From an uncultured Senegalimassilia sp. (GTDB lineage Bacteria > Actinomycetota > Coriobacteriia > Coriobacteriales > Eggerthellaceae), in the NCBI RefSeq assembly GCF_934630535.1, contig NZ_CAKTVU010000008.1, positions 1 through 64,000 on the forward strand: a stretch of 64,000 nucleotides of DNA, given 5' to 3'. Each line of letters starts with the position of its first letter. The stretch's first letter is position 1. The translations under genes and the position numbers were made by a program. Under the pieces are notes generated by a model that saw only the letters and a list, made by a program, of their open reading frames with translations, was not told the origin of the DNA and searched no databases. Positions 31,232-41,300 of the stretch are shown here, piece by piece.

Positions 31232-32212
31232 GTGCTCGGAAACCGCGATGACAACTGCATCAAGCAAGAACGCGAAAGCGAAGGGCGCGGTTCACTCACC
31301 GCTTCGTTGAATGGCGCGATCGACGGCATGGCGAAAACGCCCCAAGCGCGCAAGGCGTTGTGGGCGGTTGCTTTCGTGCTGGTCGTTGCGGCGTTGGTTT
31401 TCGGCATCCGTTTAACCTACAGCGCCTTCAGCGCGAACGACCACTTGAAGGCCGTTGCCGTTACGGGCACTTCGCAAAGCCTGTTCGCTTCCGATGTGCT
31501 GGCTCCTTACTCGGAAGTCCCTGAAACCCCTGCAGCCAAAAGCGTTGTGGTCGACACCAGCGGGGACCGGTGCTCCTTCACCTTCCGCGTGTACAACTGC
31601 ATGCTCGGCGACCAGAATGTGTTCAACGAGAAGGATGTCGAGTACACGTTGAACGTGAAGGCTAGCGGCATCAATGGGGGGACTGTCAGTGATTCGGATT
31701 GGAGCATCAGCTCCGAACCCGCGGGGGGCGATACCGTTTTGCTTCCTGGTACGCAGGCGAAAATCGTCACCTATACGGTTTCATTCAAGCAGGAGCTGCT
31801 GAACAACATCAAGTTCGCCATCTCCGCAAATGTCGTTAAGGCGAATAGCCCCGGAACCAACTTGGCGTGTTTGGCGGCCACCGTCACGCCGGCGGAGCGT
31901 TCCGAGGTCAAGTCCGCTTCCGTCACTGGCGCATGGGCCGATACAGACGACGTTAGTAAATACGCCGCTTACAACTATCGTGTCAGCGTTACGGGCAAGG
32001 AGCAGATGGCGACCCTGACGTGGAGCGCAAACGTTGAGCTTGACCCTCATTTCGCAAAGAATCACACCGACTGCAACGTTGACGCCGCGAACCGTACGGC
32101 AACGTTCGCGATGTCGCCGGGTTCCGAGATTGTGAGCTTCTACTGGATAGGCGGAAGCCCCGGGCCTTCCGAGTGGGGCCAGCTTGACGTTTCGGTAACG
32201 GCAAGCAGTTAG
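31232..32212 (+). CDS. SipW-type secreted fibre-family protein 4
   Basis: A 326-residue protein starting at a GTG after GAGGAGGG. It has 40 hydrophilic residues, a hydrophobic helix (about 42-60) and a signal-type ending LTYSAFSANDHLKAVAV, close to the T-Y-[SA]-x-F form of SipW substrates. The mature part reads like one or two Ig/beta-sandwich domains (CSFTFRVYNCMLGDQNVF; AKIVTYTVSFKQELLNNIKFAISANVV) with several Cys. It precedes the giant protein gene by 106 bases and is in the same transcription direction. Function unknown beyond the family context. Confidence 0.7.
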   Translation: MLGNRDDNCIKQERESEGRGSLTASLNGAIDGMAKTPQARKALWAVAFVLVVAALVFGIRLTYSAFSANDHLKAVAVTGTSQSLFASDVLAPYSEVPETPAAKSVVVDTSGDRCSFTFRVYNCMLGDQNVFNEKDVEYTLNVKASGINGGTVSDSDWSISSEPAGGDTVLLPGTQAKIVTYTVSFKQELLNNIKFAISANVVKANSPGTNLACLAATVTPAERSEVKSASVTGAWADTDDVSKYAAYNYRVSVTGKEQMATLTWSANVELDPHFAKNHTDCNVDAANRTATFAMSPGSEIVSFYWIGGSPGPSEWGQLDVSVTASS

Positions 32213-32318
32213 TTGTGGGCAGTTGGGAACGAACGGTCGGCAACCAGCGGCAACGCTCGGCGCCGGCGGCAAGCAGATTCGCCCTTCGGGGCTTTGCATA
32301 GAACGAGGTTATTCATTG

Positions 32319-35300
32319 ATGAGATCGGTAAAGCGCATACTCGCCGTGTACCTTACCTTCGCTATGGCGTTTCAGCTGTTCGCGCCGACTACCGGCGCGT
32401 TGGCGGAGGAGCTGAACGTCGTGTCGGGCGCAACGGCTCAGCAGCCTGGCAGCTCGGAGGGCGCGGACGGCAACGCCGGCGGATCCTCTGCGGATGCGGG
32501 TGCTGCTAGCGGCGATGATGCCTCTGCTTCTGGCGATGCCTCTGCAGGTGGAAGCGAAACGGCCTCGGATGATGCCGCTTCGGGCGATGCTGCCGCGGGC
32601 GATGCCTCTGAGAGCCAGGAGCCCGCTGCGGATGAGTCGGCCAGCGCCGGCGATGATGCGGCGGATGCGCAGGACGCTCCCGCAACGGTTGCCGCGGGCG
32701 CAACCATTACCACGGTTGACGAATTGGAAGAGGCCATGAAGGGTCATGGCGATGTGACCGTAACGGGCGACACCGTTACCGCTATCACGTTCGATAACGC
32801 TGTGGGTTTGAGCATCATCTCGAATGCGGATCCTCAGCTGTATCAAACTGCGGCGTTGACCAAAGGCGGTCATTCGGGTGATGCGCTTGATCTGAGCAGC
32901 AGCAACGCAGGCTACGTGTTCTATGGTTTGGGCAGCGAAGCCTATCCCTTCCAGGGCTCGTTCGGTACCAACGGCACCTCGATCGCTTTGGCGACGTCGC
33001 TGTTCAACAATGTTGTGCTGAACTCTGGTATCCACATCCCGAACCTTATTTGGAAAGGGGAAGGTGGCGAGCCAGTTATTGCCGCTAAGGTTGCGGGTGG
33101 TGGCCAGGACCTTACTGTCACAATTCAGATTGACGATCCCGATTCCGTCAACGAGAAGGTGGAGGAATCAACTGCCGGTATCACCAGCTCGCTGTTCGGA
33201 ACCGTTTCGGGGTCGCTCACGCTGAGTGCAACCTATTCCTTCATGGGAACGCGAAAAGGCCTTAAGGCTACTCCTGATGCTACGGAAAACGTGGGCTTGC
33301 TGGCGAATACGGTTGCAGGCGGCAGCGCCTTTACAGTTCAGTCGGTCACCTTCCCCGATGACGTTGCATCGGGCGGCACCGTGACTGCGACCAGCGGAAA
33401 CGCCGGCTTGTTGGTTGGCGCGGTCAACGACGGCGCGACCCTGAGTGTCGGCTCTCTGAGCAATGTTCCAACTGCCACGGTTCAGTCCAACCATGGTTGT
33501 GCCGGCGGCGTCGTGGGCAAGGTCGGGTCGAGCACTGGCGCGACCGTTGAAGTAACAAGCGAAATCAAACTTTCCAGCCTTACGGTGAACGGCTCCATTG
33601 CGGCTGGTGGCTTCATCGGCCAGGCAATCAAGCTCACCTTGGGGACAGACAACAAGAAGGTCACCTGCCCTAAGACTGTTGGGGACGCAAATAGCGGCAA
33701 CGTCGGCGGTTTCATCGGCGAGGTAAGCTTCGCCAGTTCGGTTGAGTTTACCAACAACGACCAAATCAATACGGGCGATGGGGTCGAGCTTGCGGGTAAA
33801 GCCAGCGATTCCAATGGCGTTGGCGCTGCCGTGGGCAAGTTAACCTATATCGACTCGACAAAGACCGTTTCGTTTAAGGGCGGCACATTTAAGAGCACCT
33901 ATGGCAACGCCAAGAGCACCGACGACAAAGGTAAATATGCGACGGCGTTTGGAGGACTTGTCGGAATGGTGACGGGCTGCGCCAGCTCTAAGCCGCTTCA
34001 CATTGAAAGTGTTCATACGGAGTTTGCGCTTAATAAAGCTCCTCTATTTACTGGCGGTCTTGTTGGTTGGCTCAGTCGCTATGTGGGCGCGGCTCTCGAG
34101 GTTAAGGGAGCATCGGTCAACTGCACCAAACTTGTCGAGTCGAGCAGGGGCTTCGGTGGCGTAGCGGGCTGCTTTGATAAAGGAAGTTTCGTCGACATTA
34201 ACGGAGTGGCCGTTCAGAACAAAGAGGACATTACAAAGGGTGCAGGCATCGCCGCTCAGTCTTGGGGGTCTGTGGTTCGCCTGGGCGGTGTGACTAATTT
34301 TGAGGGAATGAATATCGCTGAAAATGGAGCCGTTGCACAGATTGCGCTTGTGCGCGTTGATGAGCCGACGTTGGTGTTTGCGCGCGGAACGGGTAGCGAT
34401 TCTGTTCCGTCTGATGACGGCAACGACGACTACTGGGTTTATAAGCGCTGCGCGGCAAAGAAAGTGGACGATTTAGGCGGAGCCCAGTATGCCGATCGGG
34501 GTTACGGGCAAGTAATCAGACTCGATGGAAAAACGCTGGATAAAGACCTCATCAAAATCAATATGGATGAGCACAAACTTGAGGTGCCTTCGACTTCGGA
34601 CTGGAGCTGGCAAGTTGGCTATGACACGCACCTAGAATGGTCCAAAGGCAATCGTGAGCTCAATATCAAGAGCACGCAGGACTTCGTGCGTCTTGCGCTT
34701 TCGGTTCAGTTCGCCGACCTTTGGAATGGGGTATATGGCTTAGACTCAAAGGACAAGGAGCAGCTCCTGGGTTCCGATGTAACCATTAACCTTGAAGCCA
34801 ACGTTGACCTGTCGGGCACAGGCGTGATGGGCATTGGGTTCGATAGCGCCAGCAAACTACAGACATTCAAAGGTACCTTTAAAGGCAATAATCACACGAT
34901 AACCCTTGCTATCGGTGAGCCGTACGGCATGCGCGGCAACACTGCGATTGAATCTGGTGACACAACCGCTGGCAATGGCAAAATTTACCGCCACACCCGT
35001 CTGGGCCTCTTCGCTGCCTTTGGCGGAGATGCGAAAGCGGCGAACCCCACTGCGACGGTGAATGACCTCACTGTCGATGGTTTCATTAAGTTCGACAACG
35101 GCTTAGACGTCGACGCTGGCTCGTTTGCGGCAACCATCACGGGCAATGCAACGCTCAGCGGCGTTACGTGCAGCGCGGCAATCACCTGCGACGATACGTT
35201 CGGCAACGATGTCAACATCGGCGGCATTGCAGGCAGCATGCGGGGCGGCGGAACCGTTACGTTCGATAGCGGTAACATGAGTGGTAGCACGAAGGCGCAA

Positions 35301-38300
35301 TCGATCATCAACACGGGCGCTACCCTCAACGGCAACACGCGTATTGGCGGCGCTATCGGTTATGTGGCAGATGTTGCCGCTACTGTCATCGTAGCGGGTC
35401 TCGAAGTCGGCGGCGCGACCGGGAGCGACAGCGCGATCACCGCGAGCGACAGCGCGAACAATAAGATTGCCCAGGTCGGCGGCCTTATTGGCTGTATCGC
35501 GCAGAGTACCTATGATAAAGATGGGAAAATAGCTAGTTCGGCCGAAAAGAACGTCAACATCACAGGTCTTTCGTTCAGCTCATTCAACATGAGCGTTGGC
35601 AAGAACGGCGACGCGAAGAACGGCGCCGGCGGCCTATTGGGCTATAGCTGGGGCAATACTGTCGTCACCATCGGGGATAGCGGCAAAAACACCAGCGACA
35701 GCACATATGCTCTCAAGACGAACAACGCTTCCATAACAGCAAACAGTTCAGGTGAACTCGGCGGCCTCGTATACGCAGCCAGCGGCCACTGGATCATCAA
35801 CGACTACGCCATCGACCTTTCGAAGGCGACCATTAAAGCCAAGAGCGATAACGCCACGACTCTTGGCCTGCTCGTTGGCCGTGGCAGCAAGGTGGCTGCT
35901 GGAGTATATGGTTCCGAGTCCTATACGGGCTTGTACCTGGAAGACAGGGCTTATTGGGAAACGGCCTATAAAGTTTCCGGCATCACAATTAATGCGCCCA
36001 AGGTATCGGTCTTCGACGAATGGGTCGGTAATGGCGTCAAGCAAGGCAGCAAGCTCATGGACGGCGAATGGAACACGGTCGTTTCGCTGCACACCCAAGC
36101 CGATACGTTGGATATGACTGGTGACGCGGAGAAAGACAACAGCTACAAGAATCGCTCGGCTTTCGGCCAAAGCCACAATACAAACGCCAACATTCGCTAT
36201 TACTACAACCTTGATCGTGCGTACGATGCAATGAAGAATAACGTGAAAAAAAATTATACGGTTGCACCTGTTCACCTCAGTACGCCTCAAGAGTTGCTCC
36301 TGTGGGCTGCGTATCGCTATGCGCCCGCCGAAGTGCAGAAGTACGTTGCTCCGGGGATGCCCGGTCTTGGTGGCTCTACGGTTTATATCGATAATGACAA
36401 GAGCGAAAACGAAAGCACTATTGATTTAAGAGGTTATAGCTATTATCCGGCGCAGCCTGGCGGAAACGTATACGTTCAAAAGGTTACTATCAAGTTTTGT
36501 TATTCAGACATTAAAACTGAGTACGTCAACAACAAATCTAATGCGGCCGGCACACAGCATGAAAACATGCACTGTGGGCTTTTGCGTACGATGAACGCGA
36601 GCCTCACGGTTAGCAATGTCACGCTGGGCGGCACTATCGGGGTTGCAGTTAACGACGGCGACACGAATAAGACAGGACCTGGTGGCACCGTCTCAGGTGC
36701 TTTGGTGTGTCGCTATATATACGGGACTTCGACTTCAGTTAAACAAATCTCTATCGATGGGCTTACGCTCGATGGTTTGACGGTTGATGGTGCGGCCGGT
36801 AAAACCTACGCGCCTTTGCTCATCAACGAGATGCAGACGTATGTGAACTTGGACGCTAAGAACATCACGACCATGGGATACGCAAACAACACCAAGGCGG
36901 CGACGTCGCTGTTCGGTAAGCTTGGCGTTGGCAGGGCAGCCGATCAGGTGACGGCGACATTCAGCCTTATCAATCTTCCCAGCGCAAAGGACAATACGAT
37001 ATTCACCCGTGCAAGCCTGCTCGAGAGCTTCGGCTACGGCGAGGGCAAAACGGGCTCTGCGGTGTATACGTTTGTTAAAGCTGACCAGGATAACAGCAAG
37101 GTCACGTTCGGTAGCGAGATTGACTCGAAGGGCGAGTACCCCGGCAAGCAGCTCTGGTACTACGACGAGGATACCTATGAGACCGAAGCCGGTCTTGTAT
37201 CTGATGGCACAATAACGGCAAATGCGGATACCCCGCAATTCGGCGGCTATCTTCCGTATGTGAAAACGGGCAAAGCCAACAACAACAATGTTCAATACCA
37301 CGAGATCCAGGTTAACCAGCGCGTGCCTAAACTCACAACAGGCTGCGGCACCTATGGTGATCCCTATGTCATAACCAAGGCTTCCGAGCTCATTGCGGTA
37401 GGCAATTACGTCAATTTGAACAGCGCGCGCGATGGCTGGGAAGTTACGATTGCCGCCGATCAGACCGATCAGACGGAGCTTTGCCAGCGTCGAAATGGTG
37501 GAAGCGCTGCCGACAGCGAGATTACGTACGTTTACAAGAAGGCAAATGTTTCGGATAAGAAGTGGGAGAAGAAGATTGGGGAAGGAACCACTGACCCTAA
37601 TACCACACTTGCCGACGCGACGATGCATACCTATCTGCAAAGCGCTTACTACAGTATCGAGCCCAAAAACGAAGATGGCACAGTGGGCAAGATCGAGCTT
37701 GATGCGGCATCGTTCCAGGGTCTTGGCAATCTGGCCAACCCGTTCAGAGGCGTGATCGTCGGCGATTTGGCCGATTCGAGCAAGCATGCAACGATTGCCA
37801 TCAACAACAGCACCAGTTTTTCGAAGGGCTTGATTCCCTATAGCTACGGAAGCGTGGTCAAAAACCTGAAGGTGGCCTATCAATCGGACGTTTCGGCGAT
37901 TTCGTACACGGGGAAAGATAGCAACTATGCTCCCGGTTCGTTCTTCGGCGGCGTGATCGGTTGCATCTTGGGCGGCGACAACATCATCGATGGGGTGAGC
38001 GTGTCGTCTCAAAGCGGTTCTGCTGCGACGATTGCTTCTGCTAATACCGATCCCCTTATTACTGCAGCTGCAGACAGCTTGATCAAGTCGCATTTGGTTC
38101 CTATCGGCGGCTACGTTGGCGCCGTTGCGGGCGGCGGTGTTATCTTCCGCAATAGCTCGGGTGTTAGCGGTGCGCTTAATCCTTGGCATGTTGTCGGCGC
38201 CGACGCCTCGCGGTATGACAACCCCTACGTCGGCCGCGTGATCGACGGCTATGCGTTTAGCGAACTTACTGGCAGCAGCCTTGATAACACCGACCGCAAT

Positions 38301-41300
38301 TACAAGATTAACAACTTGATTAACAACTTGAACGCCGGCGGCGCGCAGTGCATCGTGACGGACGTTACAGAAGGCCGCTATCGGGGGGTTGGCAGCAACA
38401 ACAACCAGGCTATAACCACCACCGTTAACAACGCGCAGGGCCTGCTAGTGCTTTCTGCCATCATCAGCAGCGGTGCGGCTGGTGGTTCGGCGAATACGAA
38501 GACTGTGGATGATTCATACGGTACCTACGCTGGATCGAGGGCGTATCGGGGCGGCAATATGTCGACGAAAAACGCTGGATATCAGTTCGGCAATCAGAAT
38601 TATGGCAAGGTGCGCAATGCCAATTATAAGACGGTTGGACAACCCTCCAGCGCCGATGTCGAGGCGGATTTTGCGGTTGCATCCAGGGACGACAGGCTGA
38701 GTCCGGGTAGTCAGAATAAAGCCGCGCTCGATCAGGACGATGGTAGCGAGGTGAACTCTCCCTATCTGGTGTCGAAGTACGCCACCTGGCAGACGGGTAA
38801 CATCTGTGCTGCGCAGGCCTCGGGCATAGATTTGCAGTTCAAGCCGAATACGACCTATGACATGACGCCTTATGGAACGGGTTACACCGGCCTTTCGGGG
38901 CGCTATTACTCCAACGCATGCGCGTCCGACCAGGGTGCCGATCGCGACCGCATCGTGCCGCTCGTGGCGACCATCAACGGCAACGGTGCGACCATCAAAG
39001 TGGGCGACAAGGACGGTACTGCTTACGACATCAAGGAATACTCCGACGACGATTATAAGCTCACCGGTGTGGGTGCTTTGTTCAGCACGGTGACGTACAC
39101 TTCGGCAAATGTGGAGGGGAGCATTGGCTCTGCCGCCGCTGACAGAAAGGAAGCCACAGGCAACGGCGGTTACACCGTTCAGAACCTGAAGTTCGAAGGT
39201 TGCAACATCTCGCTCACGTATACCGACGCGTCCGGCGATGTGAGTGGTTCGAATGACGAGCAAGTCGGCGCTGGTCTACTTGCGGGCACCACGGCAAATG
39301 CGAGTTCTTTGAAAGATTATGGCAAGTATCATGCTGTTACGTTGAAAAGCTGCAAAGTAAATGGTTCAGCTGGCGTTTTCAACGTCGGCGGCCTGTTGGG
39401 CTCGTCTGGCTACGGTAGCCGCAAGGGCAAGACCAACAAGGGCGATACCGGGATGGTGACCAGCAACGATACCACGAATACCGAGACACGTTACTCTCCG
39501 GTCAAGCTCTATAACTGCTCCTATAGCAACATGGAAATCTCGGGCGTTAAAAACGTCGGCGGCTTCGTCGGCAAGCTGAAGAGTAAGTCCCAAGGCGGCG
39601 TTTGGACAACGGGTGACATGGAAATTGCCAAGGATTCAACAATAACGTCAACGGGCGCGAATGCTCGAACCGGTGGTGTGCTTGGTGTTATTGGCGATCT
39701 GTTCTGCGTGAATGTTGATCCTGAGACTAAAGCTACGAACGCAAACGGAACTGCGACGATCAAGAACGTGAATATAACCGCTAATAGCTCCGAAGGCGTT
39801 GGCGGCCTTATCGGCAAAGTGGAAAGTAGCGTATATGCGCACGGCCTTCATGTGATTGGGTCTGATTCCTCTGCAAGCAGGACGACGGTTGGAAAGACCG
39901 GCTTGTCCTCAGTAGGGGGAATCGCCGGATACATTACAGGCGGGGATGTATTCAGTTTTGATTCCTGTCAGGTTAAGAATATTGATTTGAAGGCCACTAA
40001 TTGCTCGGGAGGTATCGTTGGTCAGTTGCAGGTTGCTTCCAAAAGAATGATATGCAACGATGCCGAATTGCGAGGGTTGTCATTTAGCGGCAGTTACTCT
40101 GGCGGCGTGTTTGGCAACGTGAACTACAATATGAGTAATCCGACGTCGATCGAAGTAACCAATTCGATAATCGCCGATAATACGTTCTCGGGCAGTTGGT
40201 CGGGTGGTATATCTGGCGATGGCAAGGGCATCTTCAGACTGGTCAATGTGCTAATTGATGGGGGCACGTTCAATGTGAAGAACCAACAAGGAGTTCTGTT
40301 TGGCGCGGCAGTGGCAACGAATATGTATGAGCTGTATGCTGCGGGTTTGGATGTAAGGCCTGGTAAGGATAAGACTAACGATGACTTGCCAGTTTTGCTG
40401 CGTACAAACGGCACTAATGTCAATGACGTAAACAAGAAGAGCTACATCGCCTTCGGCGTTTACGAGGACACGCTGTCTGAACCTCGCGACAAGGCGCTCT
40501 ATAGCGACGATGACGCTGCTGGTAATACGACGACGGCGGCTTCGCCCTATGTGACAACGAGTCCGGTGAGTGACAAGATCGCTGTTCGCGCGTCTGGCAC
40601 CGATACCACCGACCGCTATCTTTTTGGCGACGGTGCGAACGTTGACTTAGCATGGACCATTAAGGAAGATGTGCGCAAGGCAGATGAGGGTCAACAAATT
40701 GCCGGTCGTTACACCTACACCAATATCGGCGGTCGTGATGACTCGGGTGCTTACCGCAATACCAACGATTACAGCGATACCTCTGCGCAATCGTACAACT
40801 CAGAGAACAACTCGGATATCTCGAAGCAGGTCGCCGCGGAAAAGGACTTCAAGGTCCTTGAGATTCCTGGTCAGGACACCACAACCGTAACCAATTACCT
40901 TAACCTGGTAACCAACGGCGGCTTTTCCGATGCGGTTCGCTTGAACAACGGCTCCGACAAGCAGTACGTGACAGCCAAAGCCGAGAAGTTCGAGCTCACG
41001 GATAAAGGCGGCACCAAGGTCTTCGTCAAAAGCAGCGGCCCCGCGTCGCTCTCGGTTGTGGGCAACGGTACCAGCAATATGCAGTTCCGCGCATCCTCCA
41101 ACTGGGACAACGACAAAGGCCAGTTCACGCTGCTTTCCGTAACCTTCAGGGATGGCGCCGACCATACCTATAAGGTTCAGGTCCCCATTGTGGTCAAGCG
41201 CTTGTTCGAGGTTAACTTTGCAGCAACGTACACCTACGGTACCAACTTCAAGGCCGACGACTATTCGAGCAAGGACGCTCATGTGCTCACCGGCGTCGGG